Shown: positions 12,880-32,330 of the stretch, in pieces | Numbering within the stretch: the stretch's first letter is position 1 | Layout: the number at the start of each line of letters is the position of its first letter | Assembly: GCF_027942865.1 (NCBI RefSeq) | Contig: NC_134529.1 | Span: 23,104,467-23,168,466 of the forward strand | DNA from: Odontesthes bonariensis | Lineage: Eukaryota; Chordata; Actinopteri; Atheriniformes; Atherinopsidae | Reading direction: 5' to 3' | Length of the DNA stretch: 64,000 bases | Position numbers and translations under genes: made by a program | The notes under the pieces: model-generated | What the model was told of the DNA's origin: nothing | The model's input: only the letters and a program-made list of their open reading frames with translations | The model's database searches: none

Positions 12880-15780
12880 ACACGCACCCCCATGTCCCTA
12901 TTAATTAGATGTTAATTACAAAAGTTAATTTCTATATTTCTTGTTAGCCCTGACTAATCACGTCTGATCCTATTGGGTTAAGTCTGCACAGGGATTAAAT
13001 CCAAGGCCCACGTCTCTGCGCTGATTGAGTCGTCATTAGTTGTGTGAAATACAATTAGACTGTCCTGTAGTTTGTCTAGATGTGGAGGCAATAACTGTAA
13101 GGCTATTGTCCTTGCACAGGTCTGGCGCTTTCTCCTTCCTACAGACAGATTGATGAGTATTGGCAGCCCGCTCGATGGATCAGATCCAGACACGGAGCCC
13201 ATCCCTCTCGTCTGCAGCCGAGTGACATTTCAAAAATTAGAACAAGAGTTCCTGCGTGGGCTATTAAGGTGCAAACTAGCGGTTCACCCCCTCCACCCCC
13301 CAAATATTTGATGTTAAGATAAAGCAGGCAATGGCAAGTCAGGAAGTCGGTGACAATGTGAATAATGAGGAATTTGGCGTGACCACCAACACAAGTTCAA
13401 TATTGACTTTTTGGAGCATGCTGCAGCTCCGCCTCGTTCCCATGGAGACGTCTAAATGAGATGCTCCAACAAAATGCTCAAACCACATAGGAAAACACAA
13501 GCAGACTGCATGCGGCCTCCTCTTCCTCCTGAAGGGCCCGCTGTAATATTTGTCTTACATACAAACCGAGCCTTTTTTTTTTTTTTTTTTAACAAACAGC
13601 GCTCTCTGCAGCCAAAGGGGATTCCATGTTTCACAAATGGAAGGGAATGACCTATAAATTGGACCGCTTTTGAATGCAAATGCGTGGATGTTAATTAACA
13701 CCTGTGTTGTTGATTGTGGGAGCTCGTTGGCCTTTGATTGAAAAGAAATGGCACCTTGGAGCATCAGATGAAGCTTTGAACTCGGCAACTCATCTTTGAT
13801 TGGCATGGGAAGGAGGAAAGACTGAGAAATATCACACAAAAGGCATCTTAATTTCCCGAATTAGGGGCTGTAATGTGAGGGACAGGGGATGACATAGGCC
13901 TGTGTATTTTAGGCTGTGGAGAGCAGGCACTTAGATTGGCCTTTGGCTGGACTGGACAATAGATCTTTTCTGAATTTACATGTCTGCACTGGTGATCCTG
14001 ACATCAGACAATCAGATAGACCAGTTTGGACCTCATCTATGGACTCTGAGGAAGAATACTGTGTTTTTTTTGTGTGTGTTTTTTTTTAATCATTCTCAGG
14101 GTTTCTGCATGCAGGAATCTCATTAGACCGTTTTTTTAAACTCCTTTAATAGCCATAAGTGTTTGAAAAAAAACACAAATAATTCTGTCATCACAGTTCA
14201 GTGGATCCTTCAAAACTTCAGCTCTCATCACAGGCAACACTGGCTTGTTTACATTATATTCCCTGTTAATCAATGCTTAATTAATGAGCACGACCCCCTT
14301 TAATTAAACTGATAAAATGAATTAAAAAGTGTCTCATGATTAATCTGAATACATAAAGACAAATCCCCCCAACTTAATATGAAAAACGGGTGATCTCATG
14401 GGCCAACAGGAGGCTCTGCTACATGTGATTGACTTCAAATTGTCATTGAAAATTGAATTAGGTTTTTGAATCGTACAAAATGTTACAAACAATTGCAGAA
14501 AAAAGTATAATCTGCATTTGCAATCTAACTGCAAGGGTGAAACCCAAATGCAACAGCACCAAGTCAATAGAACTCATTAGAACTGTACACACTCACACAT
14601 AAGTCCTTCTATGCACATGCTGTAAGAAATATATTTTCAGTGCTTCGCAGATGTAATTTATTTTAGATGATTTCTCTTTCACGTCCTCCGACTGTGCCAC
14701 ACATGGACGGCGAGATGTGCTATGAGCTCATTAATAATTTGTCTTGTTGGGGAGGCTTGGATGCACCAGTTTGGAAGAGCAGGTCTGGCAGTCATCTGTC
14801 ATTTGGTCTTCCTGTGTGCCCCTTCAGTCTGTCTGACATCTCTAAGCAAACACAGTCCAATACACAACCAGAGCCAGGGCCTTCTGGGCAGCCAGCGAGA
14901 GCACCCCGCTTCTAATGTTTGTGTGACAAAAAAGGCAAGGCAAATCCTCGCAATGGAATCAGATAATCACCAACCTGTGAAGAGCCTGCCCCAATCCACA
15001 TCCACGCCGGCCCCCCCAGCCCCTGGATTAACTGTCTGTTTGGCTAATAATTTTAATCTGCTGGAGTGGGCCAGGAATGGGTGACAGAGCGGGGAATCAA
15101 CATCTAATCCTTGGGTCTTCCTCCTCCCTCAAAGCTCTACAATACTTCCTCCTGGACTCCCCCCCCTCTGTTATAAACATGTATCAAAGTGAACAAATTG
15201 CTGACTACTTTTCCTGACATTCCCATGCTGCCATTTGCTGGACATAAAAACAAGCTCCTACAGCCACCCAGACAGAAATAAGGCCAGTGTGTGACAACTC
15301 TTACCAGACTGGCCCAGCCTGACATCGTCCAGTGGAATGTACACATCAAGAGGCGCTGTGTGTAGACAAGGGTGCTACTGAGAAGAGGGCACTTCAGGTT
15401 CGCAGGGTCAAGAGATGTCTGTCTGGGACACATGTGTAGCAGCAGGGAACACACAAGTGGAGGAGAGCAGACTAATTTGAGAGAAATTAAAGTGCCAAGA
15501 TAAGAAGAACACTTGCATTTTGTTCAACTCAGTCAATCAAACAATATCAGTGTTCATAAATCACATAAGTGAAAACACTCCAGGTTCTCTCTGGCTGCAC
15601 GGGATAGCTGATGCCAGCTTCCATTTCCAGTGACTAAATGTTAGGGTTCTGATCTAAAATTATTTTCAACGCGACATTTTTTACCCTCAATTTTAAGAAA
15701 ATCTCAGTACAACTGATCTTCTCTTGCACTTTCTCATTTTGGCTGAAAAAAAGGCCCTGAAAAAAAAGCCATCCAATCAT
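12880..15780. promoter_or_regulatory. Transposon-poor intergenic block upstream of lefty, candidate regulatory DNA
   Basis: About 2.9 kb without recognisable transposons or exons, in contrast to both sides. It is rich in TAATTA/TTAATTAA homeodomain-type words (for example near 12900-12930, 13690 and 14270-14310) and in mixed-composition text that looks like conserved non-coding DNA. Conservation cannot be tested here. Open frames such as 14667-14915 and 15137-15454 show no protein features. Confidence 0.4.
14825..15040. promoter_or_regulatory. FoxH1 plus SMAD motif cluster, candidate Nodal-responsive element
   Basis: AATCCACA at 14993-15000 fits the FoxH1 consensus AAT(A/C)(A/C)ACA. SMAD boxes flank it: GTCTGTCTGAC at about 14828-14838 and GTCTG near 15034. 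Nodal signalling turns on lefty genes through FoxH1-SMAD2/3 in other vertebrates. The cluster is about 1.2 kb upstream of the lefty start. Short motifs also occur by chance, so this is a candidate only. Confidence 0.35.
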
Positions 15781-15935
15781 CACCTCACATATTCAATCCT
15801 TGTGAAACATTTGTCCTCCAAAACAAACTTCATCAATATTACAAAAAAAATTAAATGTGTTGAAAAAAATGTGAATATTTTGTGAATATTTCCACCTGAT
15901 TCATTGCACAGATCAAATGGCATCAAACGCAAACT

Positions 15936-15948
15936 AATCCAAACAGAC
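15936..15948. promoter_or_regulatory. Proximal FoxH1-like half next to a SMAD box
   Basis: AATCCAAACAGAC joins a FoxH1-like AATCCAAA (one base off consensus) and a SMAD CAGAC box. ATCAAA words (TCF/LEF-like) occur at 15912, 15922 and 15949. It is about 300 bases upstream of the lefty ATG. Functional role is inferred from the family. Confidence 0.3.
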
Positions 15949-16146
15949 ATCAAACATACTTTTAGTGCAACTATGGAGAAATTACACCTCCACAATACGG
16001 ATGGCACTCGAGTCTAATTGTTGGTGTTTGAAGTATGGCCACTTAAATATCCTGTTTAGGATGGGACTCGTATCGTCGCACCTTTGTTCTGATAAGGGTC
16101 CCTGCCCCCATCGACAAAGTGCGAACGGCTGGGAGGGCCGCAACAA

Positions 16147-16152
16147 TATAAG
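16147..16152 (+). promoter_or_regulatory. lefty: TATA-like box of lefty
   Basis: TATAAG, followed by GGGGGCC, lies 93 bases upstream of the ATG and would place the transcription start near 16175-16180, giving a 5'UTR of about 60 bases. It is the only good TATA candidate close to the gene. Confidence 0.55.
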
Positions 16153-16239
16153 GGGGCCAGATGAGTGTCAGAGCGACTCTGTATCTCTGAGTGACTCCCG
16201 CTACTGTACTCCTGTCTTGTTCCACTGAATTTCTTCCTC

Positions 16240-18091
16240 ATGGATTTCCTCCGCGCTTGTGTCCTGTGTGCAACGCTCCTGGGTCTGGCCAGGGCATTTA
16301 CGCATCAGGATATGAAGGACGTGTTGCTGCAGAAACTTGGATTGGATGAAGTTCCGAAGATCCATAAGAGAGATTTGGAGAACCTGGTTATTCCAGCGCA
16401 TGTCAGAAATAAGTATTTGTCCATGCTGAAGATGCACCACAGCAGGCGACGCAGATCTTTGCCCAGCCTGGCGGGCATCTTAAGGGGAATCCCCGGCAAT
16501 GCAGGTGAGAAACTTTCACAATTCTTAAAATATCCAACATGCAATATGGAATAAATCATACGGAAATGGTGTCAATAATGGTACCCTTTGACCTGAAACC
16601 ATATTCCCGTGCGTAATAGGGGCACGTGGTGCGTAAAGACTCTTTTACGCATCAAAACGATTTTGAAAAGCGGATTGAAAAGAAAAAGAAAAACGACTTT
16701 AACGCTTTTAAACTGTTGTATTTTAGACATCTCCGGAGAGTATGTGTACTCTGACACCACTCGGCATCGCATGCTGTTCGACATGGAGGCAAGGATCCCG
16801 GATAACAGCGAGGTAACCATGGCGGAGCTGAAGCTCTACCAACGGGCTTCTTATCACAAACGCTTCGCGGTGGAGAGAAAGAGCCACCGACCCATCAGCA
16901 ACGCCAGGGTCAGCGTCTACTGGGTGGAGGTGCTGCCGGACGGATCCAACCGGACATCGCTGGTAGATTCACGGTAAGGGGTTATTTTCCCCTCCTGCTG
17001 AGCTGTATATAAAAGAAGATACTTTCCTCTTCTCCCAGAAGCATCAGCTGCGTATCATTTTAATTAATCGTCCTTATCATGTTCACAGTCTGGTCCCCAT
17101 TCACGAAACTGGCTGGAAGAGCTTTGATGTCACTCAGGCGGTGCATTATTGGTCCAAGACCCAGCAGAAGACACCTATGCACCTGGAGGTGTGGATCGAG
17201 GGCGAGAGACCTGGCAGCTATGCGGCAGAGATGGCCAAAAGTGTGCGCTTTACCACCCAGGAGCAGACAGACAACACCTTGGGGAAGCCCGAGCTCATCC
17301 TCTACACACTCAACCTCGAAGAGTACGGGTAAGGGCGCGAGCTTTTGATATACAGGATATTGTATCAGTGTGACAATTAGTCTATGTGCCCGTTTTGCTT
17401 TCTACCTGTCACCGTTTGCGTTCATTAAGAGGTCTGTAGCAGAGCGGCAAGAGGGCGTTAGATTACTAATTATTGTGGTTCAGAGAAAAGTATGAAATGA
17501 CTGGTTCGCACAAGAGAAAATAAAAGAAAAACAAAAAATCAACATTTAGGAGCTTTGGGTGTTCCAAAAATCCCGATGAATAATATATTTTTTCAGTTAT
17601 GGTCTAAATATATTAATAAATTGTAAAGTTTTTTTATAAACTGGCCAGCAGGGGTGTAGTTAAGAAATGTGAGGCCTGTTGGGCAGCAACCAAACCGTCT
17701 CCCTCCCTCACTTAAAAAAGATCTGTGTTGACAGCAAACTAACTTTATTTCTTATCTATTCCACAGCTCTCATGGTGATTGTGACGTAAACCGAAACAAA
17801 GACACCTGCTGTAGAGAACAGTACTTCATTGACTTCCGCGCGCTCACTTGGACGCAGTACTGGATCATCGAGCCTGCGGGTTACCAGGCCTTCAGGTGCA
17901 CCGGCAGCTGCAAGCAGCCCAAACGCAACTACGGCTACGGAGAGCGGCGGTGCACGGTGTCGGAGAGTGCTCCTTTACCCATAATGTACCTGGTGAAAAA
18001 GGGGGACTATACTGAGATTGAGGTGGCTGAATTCCCTAACATGATTGTAGAGAGGTGCTCATGCACGCTGGACAATGTCTCTATTGCATGA
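16240..18091 (+). CDS. lefty: Lefty, Nodal-signalling antagonist of the TGF-beta superfamily (complete, 358 aa)
   Basis: Secreted feedback inhibitor of Nodal that sets mesendoderm dose and left-right asymmetry by binding Nodal and its EGF-CFC co-receptor. Four exons: 16240-16504, 16727-16973, 17089-17328 and 17767-18091; all junctions are GT..AG and phases fit, giving 1077 coding bases. Residues 1-20 form a signal peptide (hydrophobic CVLCATLLGLARA). A basic RRRR at 69-72 is a candidate proprotein-convertase site. Residues 89-250 are the TGF-beta propeptide-like region (for example YVYSDTTRHRMLFDMEAR). The cystine-knot domain starts near C256 and ends with RCSCTLDNVSIA. Length and exon structure fit vertebrate lefty genes (about 360 aa). 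Fish usually have lft1 and lft2; I cannot tell which this is. It is divergent from cdc42bpa and convergent with hnrnpu. Confidence 0.95.
17767..18091 (+). CDS. lefty: Lefty exon 4: TGF-beta cystine-knot domain
   Basis: Codes for residues 251-358, starting at a split glycine. It contains GDCDVNRNKDTCCREQYFID, RCTGSCKQPKRNYGYG, RRCTVSESAPLPIMYLVKKG and VERCSC. The text between RRCTVSESA and MYLV is short, with no long alpha-3 helix segment and no dimer cysteine; this is the known lefty hallmark that keeps the protein monomeric and inhibitory. Confidence 0.93.
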
Positions 18092-18428
18092 AGCCATGGG
18101 AAATAGCTAAAATAATCAGACTGCTAAGAAATATTATAGATATAGTGTTTTTTGTTCCAGTGGGTTGTCGATATATATTTAATACTTTTAAACAACTCGT
18201 CTAGTACTTTCTATTTAAATGGACATTTAGCGGGAGAATCACATAAAACAGGCAGTACTGCTGCCTTCAAACAAGCACTTTTCAAAGTTTTGACATTGTT
18301 TTTTTTTAATTTTCCCTTAATTAGAATTTGTATGAGTTGTGTCAAATCTAGTGCAATCATTCAAATTCTGTCTGATGTGTCCTCTATTTTTCATGCTGTA
18401 CATAAAATGAATGAGTTTATGTTTGGAA

Positions 18429-18434
18429 AATAAA
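18429..18434 (+). terminator. lefty: Polyadenylation signal of lefty
   Basis: AATAAA about 340 bases after the stop codon, followed by a T-rich stretch. It is the first canonical hexamer downstream of the coding region, so the 3'UTR is probably about 350 bases. Confidence 0.7.
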
Positions 18435-18439
18435 ATATT

Positions 18440-19260
18440 TTTTTTCACATGACGCTCTTCCTCTCCTCCTGTGGGCAGAGCCTGTCTGGCTCCATTCACA
18501 TTCATGATCACATTCACATGCAGCTGCCTGTGTCTTTCACCATGTTATTTACGCTTATAGGAAATAGTAAAGCAGAGCAAATAATCTCCCTAATGACACT
18601 TGTTTCACTGAGGTTGCGTGCCCATTGATAAAGATGGTCTAACCTGCTTGTAGCGTTTTATTTACAGTGGGAAGGAGCTACACAGGCAAGTGCAAACAAA
18701 GAAACTTCCAGTCAATTCACATGATGCTGGGCTCCCTATGCGTTTACATCAAGCTTAGAGGGTCAAACATTGGTAATCAGAGTCAATAACTAATGCACTG
18801 TTTGCAGTCTAAGTGGGAGGTCTTGTCATTCACTAATATGCTTTCGATGAGGGTAAACATGCCGACCCGCCAAAGACAACCAGCTGTCTAGGGGTGAAAT
18901 GACCTCCTGTCATACACAGAGGAAAAGCACGGGCTCTGTAAAGAGACATGAATGTCAAAGAAGCCAAACACACCACTGAAATGGTCACATTCTAATGTCC
19001 ACAACACACGAAGATCGCCAAATAACGGTGTAACAGTGAAGATTTCCGAGAAACTCACAAAAGTTACTGATATTCATCAGACTGAAACAGCTCACAAAGC
19101 CACAGTCAGACAGTGTACAAAGGGAAATTTTCTAAAGTGCAATAAAAGCTTTAATCTTTCATTTCTACCGTAGTTTGAACCCATACCTAAAGTGTCTCCA
19201 CTTTCCATTGTCACTGTATTTAGAAAATAGCAAGGTTAAAAATGTTATGCCAGCAACACA
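18440..19260. other. Intergenic, nothing recognised
   Basis: Between the lefty poly(A) site and the next repeat I find no coding exon, RNA gene or transposon that I can name. Confidence 0.5.
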
Positions 19261-19261
19261 C

Positions 19262-20150
19262 TGAAAAAAAGTTGGGTTAGTGGAATGTTCACCACCATGA
19301 GTCATATCAGGCTTCCTTTAATTGAATTTTCTTTTCTTTTAGTTTTCATTTTTTGGGAACTGAGGATGCTAAAAAGCTGCAATTTTCCCGGAGTAATCTG
19401 TGTCCATTCTTGCTGAATACAAGAGTTCAGCTGCTCAACAGTCCATTGTCGTTGTTATCTGATTCTCAACCTTTTCTTTTTTTTTAAGCATTTTCTTTAT
19501 GCTTTTCATGGACAGAACAGAGGAAGAGAGACAGGAAGCAGGGGGCAGAGAGAGGGGGAATGACATGCAGCAAAGGGCCGTCCGATGCGGGACTCGAACC
19601 GGGGCTAGCTGCAGCGTGTGTGCCGCATATTGTAAATAGAAGGTGGTGATTTTTCTAGGTTCTCCCAAGCCTTAGTGGCTGTACTGATCATGGCGGCATG
19701 ATAGTTTCTCACGCAGTGCCGCTTGAAGAGCTTGAAGGACACATGCATCCAACGGCAGTTTCTATCTTTGGCTTTTTGCACCAAGATTTTTTGCAGAATC
19801 CCCTAAAAAAAATGTCACAATATTTTGCACTGCAGATGCTTAAAGACCTAAGTTCTTTGTATTTCTTGTATTAAGGCAATTTTTTTTGGAACTTACTGAT
19901 GATTCCCTCGCTGAGTTTGACATCCTTGATTGGAAAGTCTAAGCTTTTGATGAATTCTCCTTTAATACCCAACCCTGATACCCTCACTTGTCAGCAATTA
20001 ATCTTGTGATTGTAGAATCCTCTTTGTTAAATATATGTTCTTTAAACTTTTCTGGCTTTCTTTGCCTCTCTCTCTCGATTTCTATTTGAATTGTGTTGAT
20101 GGAATCTAATTCAAAACTTGAATCATTTCTTACAAACAATGAAGTTGGTC
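19262..20150 (-). mobile_element. Decayed Tc1/mariner-type DDE transposon, interrupted by a SINE
   Basis: Pieces that match a fish DNA-transposon family in order: the end AAAAAAAGTTGGG near 19264, GGGAACTGAGGATGCTAAAA near 19350, CCATTCTTGCTGAATACAAG near 19405, TTTCTCACGCAGTGCCGCTT near 19706, and a terminal piece near 19965-20050. A SINE splits it at about 19485-19625. All frames are broken. Confidence 0.6.
19485..19625 (-). mobile_element. tRNA-derived SINE nested in a DNA transposon
   Basis: The plus strand reads GGGGGCAGAGAGAGGGGGAA, ATGACATGCAGCAAAGGGCC, then GGGACTCGAACC, the reverse complement of a tRNA-type box B (GGTTCGAGTCC). A second copy of this family lies at 33.74-33.88 kb. 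It was inserted after the surrounding element, which continues on both sides. Confidence 0.75.
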
Positions 20151-20254
20151 AGTGGAGACACTGAAGATGATTTCTTTGGACCCGTGCCAAATGATAATGA
20201 TAGATTTATGCTGTTTTCTGCATTTTAGAGGTTTGCACAAATTAAGGAAATACC

Positions 20255-20445
20255 GGAACACATTTATGCATTTAGCAGACACTTTTCAAAGCGACTTACT
20301 TATATCCCAGGTAGGCAGGTAGTTTAAGAGGGTCTTGCCTAAGGACCCCTACTGGATGTAGTACCTTCATGCGGTGGGGACAGGATTCAAACCGCAGTCA
20401 CCCGCATGAAAGCAATCTTACCACTACACTATCCAGTCGCTTATC
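20255..20445 (-). mobile_element. tRNA-derived SINE, second family
   Basis: The minus strand starts GCGACTGGATAGTGTAGTGG (box A TAGTGTAGTGG) and continues to GGTTTGAATCC (box B). The body ends at TTTAGCAGACACTTTTCAAA on the plus strand, a very common fish repeat core. It differs from the families at 19.5 and 43.7 kb. Confidence 0.75.
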
Positions 20446-20699
20446 CTCCTTGGGAGCAGCCAATCAGCAAAGATCAGGCTAATGTTGATGTTTTTGAGTT
20501 GACCATCAGTGTAAAACTGAACAACAATGGTTTGAATGCCAGTGCTGCAAGTAGGCTGTCACTGCTTAAAAAACAACAACAACAACAACAACAAAAAAAA
20601 AACATTGCGGCCTGTCTGCAGTTTGATAAAGATTAATAAGGTAGAGGGCTGTTTAAACTTTTTTTGTGGACAAAAGAGACTAAATTAGAATATTTTGGT

Positions 20700-21400
20700 A
20701 TAAATGAGAAGAATTACGTTTCGGAGAAAGGAAAGTGTTGCATTCCAACATAAGAACCTCATACCATCTGTGAAGGATGGTGGTGGTAGTATCATGGTAT
20801 GGGCTGACTTTGCTGCCTCAGGGCCAGGTAAGCTCACCATTATTTGGTGAATTCAGTCCCCAAACAGAAAAGTCGAAAAAAAAACTTCCTCTCTTGCTAG
20901 GAAAGATCCTCCGAGGTAGAAACCAAAACCCCCACAAAAGGTATTCTATGAACTTCCATCGCTGAAGTTCCCAGAAAATGCTTGATTGGATTTATTTCTA
21001 CGTATAAGGGATTACAAGTAGATATCAAACCACTTCCCATAAGTAACTGTGATATTTTTGTCAATTGTGTTTATTTCTTTTAAAGAATAATGAAAAAATG
21101 TGATGCATTTAGTCATATTTAGACAGACTCTATGTTTACAAGGGTTTAAACGTCACTGTGACAAAATTTGAAAAGGATGCTTCTGGTATAATGCTAAGAT
21201 CTATTTTCAGAGGGTGTTCTCTGCTCCGATGAGAACAACTTTTGTCAGCCAAGTAGAGCAGAAAAACATGAAGGTGGCAGTATCATGCTGCGGAGATGGA
21301 GGAAAACGTGGAGATTTTTCCAGATTCGAGACTTTGTCAGGAAAACTTTTTCACGCTTCCCAAGACTCCCGCCCCAAATGCCCCATGACACTATTTTAGA
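20700..21400 (+). mobile_element. Fragments of Tc1-like transposase
   Basis: Two short pieces read as the conserved transposase segment around the first strands of the DDE fold: GGTGGTAGTATCATGGTATG near 20780 and GGTGGCAGTATCATGCTGCG near 21272, both translating to a G-G-S-I-M-x-W/C motif. They are too broken to define element ends; they may be two separate insertions. Confidence 0.5.
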
Positions 21401-21900
21401 AATGAATGTCAATGGTAAGGGAGCTGTGTCTGCACTTTATGACCTTATTACGGGACTCTCTCCCTCTTCGGCTATAGCCACAAGACAAAACTGGGAGGAC
21501 AATTTGGATCATAAGTTTAAATATGAGGACTGGAAAGAAGTTCTAAGGTCAGATTAGCATAGGTTAAACCAGATATGGACCCTACTTGTGAGAGTAGAGT
21601 CCATATCTGGTTTAGCTCCTACATCACTCCTCCAAATGTTCTGGCTTCGTCCCAGACTGATCACTTTCTGGAAATCTATTTTTAACTCTGTGTCAATAGC
21701 GCTTGGCTCAACAATCAGCCGGTGCCCGCTTGTTTCACTTTTTGGCCTTTTCGCAAAAAACACAAAACTCTCAAATCTTCAAACAGGCGCCCTTGCATTC
21801 TCTACTTTAATAGCGAGACGACTGGTTCTTTTAAACTGGAAATCTGAACATCCATGTTTGTCTTTCATGTCTTGTATATGTTGTTATTTAAAAAAATGAA
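21400..21900 (+). mobile_element. 3' part of an L1-clade LINE (ORF2 C-terminus), internally deleted
   Basis: The plus-strand frames read NWEDNLDHKFKYEDWKEVL, then MFWLRPRLITFWKSIFNSV and ARRLVLLNWKSEHP, in the order of the C-terminal part of L1 ORF2 (W-x-DL, EDW, M-F-W-x-C-P, ARRLILLxWK). The segment between the first and second piece is missing and replaced by a short hairpin at 21565-21614. An A-rich stretch follows at 21896-21925. Confidence 0.6.
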
Positions 21901-22472
21901 AAAGAAAGTTCTAAAAAAAAAAAAAGAAAGCCTGGAGGTCTTGTAAAGATTAAGACTAAATTACTGCAAAATACAATTAAATTTTGGGTTTGGGGACAAT
22001 CAGCTTGAGCCTTAAGCCAAAGACAGTAATGGCTTAAAAGAACATGATTTTAAGACACTATAGCACAAACGTATTTTACAGGCACTGTAATGAACCAAAT
22101 CACCATGTACCAAGTTTTACAATTTTAATGAAGACAAAAAAGAAAAAAAAAAGAAGATACAGTTGTAATTCTTTAACACAAATATTAAAAACGGTCAGAT
22201 AGAAAAGACAAATAAACCTAAAGGGTTGTAAAGCCTTTGCACTGTTGGTTTCATAAGACCTGATATACAACTTGCAACACAAAGCAATAAAAATATAGGG
22301 TCTGTTGTATTATAGATTATGCTGTAAATTCAAAGCTCGCATTCTGCTAGATTTGTGTGTCCGGTACAGTAAAAAGGGAGGGCACAAACTCTCCAGATAT
22401 TTACATGGATTCAACAGTTCATCACACAGCAGTAACTTACACTTTCATAATCACAACACATTTATCACTGAG

Positions 22473-24166
22473 TTTATTAATGGACATTCATGCATGAATG
22501 AATTAGTGCCGTATTTAGTATTTACATTTCTTAAATAACAAGAATACGAAGGAAAAAAAGGAACACAAATGACTGAATTTGTTCGCTTCATTTTGATGCG
22601 TTTTCCGGCCTAAGTTGCTGGGGCAATGCGGCACGATGCATTGGGGGGGGCCGCCATCATTTTCGGGCCACACAGCCACTAACACAAACACCTAAAGCGC
22701 TTTCCAACAAAACAACAAGGCCGTACGAATTTGAAAACGGTTGCCATTTTGCAAGTAAAAAAAAAAAAAAAAAAAAAAGGGTTCCAGAATTGTAGGCGTT
22801 GCTGGTTGAGGAAGTGTTGAGACTGTGTAGCCCTTTTAAGTTGCTGGTGAAGATGAGCTACCCACCAACTTGCTTGCTTCCATTCTTGTGCTGAATCAGC
22901 ATCATAAGAAAGTCGCTCAGAGTAAAAAGTTAAAGGGGGGGGGGGGGGAGTGAGAAAGACACCCTTGTGGTTCAGTGTTTTTGACTGATCAGTGCGTGTC
23001 ATCTTATACGCCTACTGCATTAAAGGAACCGTTGATAAGGACAATACAGAAAACATTTTCTCCTGAGAATGAAGCATAGTCAGCGCTCTAATCTTAGAAT
23101 AAATGAAAAAATTAATTCAAAACACATTTATCAAAGGCTTAAATGGATGACAAGAAAAATGGCTTATGTCTAACCTGAAAATGGCTTAGCCAAAACATAT
23201 TCTCAAAGCGATATATATATATACACACACACAAAATAGCTAAAGCACTAGGAATGACATACGAAACAAGACACTTTAAGAGAATATATAACTAACGAGG
23301 TGCCTGCTGAAGCTTGTAGCAGAACAAAGGCCCTTATTGTTTGTATTAGCAAACCAGGACGTCGCTCATTCAAAGGTCTTTTACACACCTTTGACCTAAA
23401 TCAAAAGTCATAAGCCAGGAAGAATGTAAAAAAGCAAACAAGTTGTTTATTGTAGGTCTATGAAGTTTGTTACAGGTTTGGTGGTGGGGACAAAAGTAAA
23501 AAAATAAACAAAACTTGCTGTAATTTATCTGATGCTTGATTTTAACGGTTTGACAGTAGACTATTGACACAAACAGTCTAACAATATAATCTATCATGCC
23601 TCCTGCAAAGAACCAGGGTAATTTCAATTACGTTACTTAAACTTCTGACAAACTACGCAAAAAATATATTTACAATTTGTAATTTAAAAAACCCAAAAAA
23701 CAAAAGAAGCAAAAAAAAAAAAAAAAAAAAAAATAGATCACAGCACAGATAAAATACTCAACCCTGAAAAAAAAACCTTAACTGTGGCCAACTGGCAAGT
23801 TTCCTGTTCCTGATATTACAAACATTAGATTTGTTTTTTGTTTTTCTTTTAAAAGCATGTCATTTAAAAGTGGTTGAAAAATATTTGAAATATACAACAA
23901 AAAGAAAAATGAATGAGACCTAACCCACACTGCACATGTGTATATATGGATATACTATATAAAGCTTTGATTACAATTGTGGCCTGGTCTCCTCTCTGAT
24001 GGAATGTGGTTTCTCCATGTCGCCTCAGTCCTGCTCGTCGGTCAGTGGGTTTTAGGTTATTAAAAGTGGGTTCTAAGGAAACAAACTCAAACAGCAGGGT
24101 GGAGGGATGTTCCGTGGCTTGCGGTGGATCCTCAATGTCGGCCACCAGTCCATTAGATCAAGTGTC
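22473..24166 (-). other. hnrnpu: Probable 3'UTR of hnrnpu
   Basis: Follows the hnrnpu stop codon on the minus strand and holds no transposon or ORF that I recognise, while repeats dominate further left. Poly(A) hexamers on the minus strand (TTTATT on plus) lie at 23446-23451 and 22473-22478, so 3'UTRs of about 0.7 or 1.7 kb are possible. Long vertebrate hnrnpu 3'UTRs are expected. The exact end is uncertain. Confidence 0.5.
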
Positions 24167-32071
<7,905 letters not shown>

Positions 32072-32330
32072 TATGGATATTTAACGGTAAGATGTGTTAA
32101 AAAATACGTCGATAAATAAATAACCGGACGCCCTTTGTTAATACTCTAGCTCAAAACTGCGCCAAATAACAACCGCGATCCCTACCAATCTTTCACCCGG
32201 CAAAGAACTGCGCTGAGCCTTCGGTGGTGTGTGGGGGAGGAGGATGGCTTCTCCAACCGTAATTACCCAGAAAGCAGCGCAACTTGTTATATACTCTGCC
32301 GACCATCTGTCGCTGTCATAATAACAAAAC
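32072..32330 (-). promoter_or_regulatory. hnrnpu: 5' flank of hnrnpu
   Basis: Directly upstream of the hnrnpu start codon on the minus strand, with mixed GC content and no clear TATA box; an ATTACCCAGAAAGCAG-type word lies at 32261-32276. It presumably holds the 5'UTR and a TATA-less promoter. No divergent gene start was found here. Confidence 0.4.
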
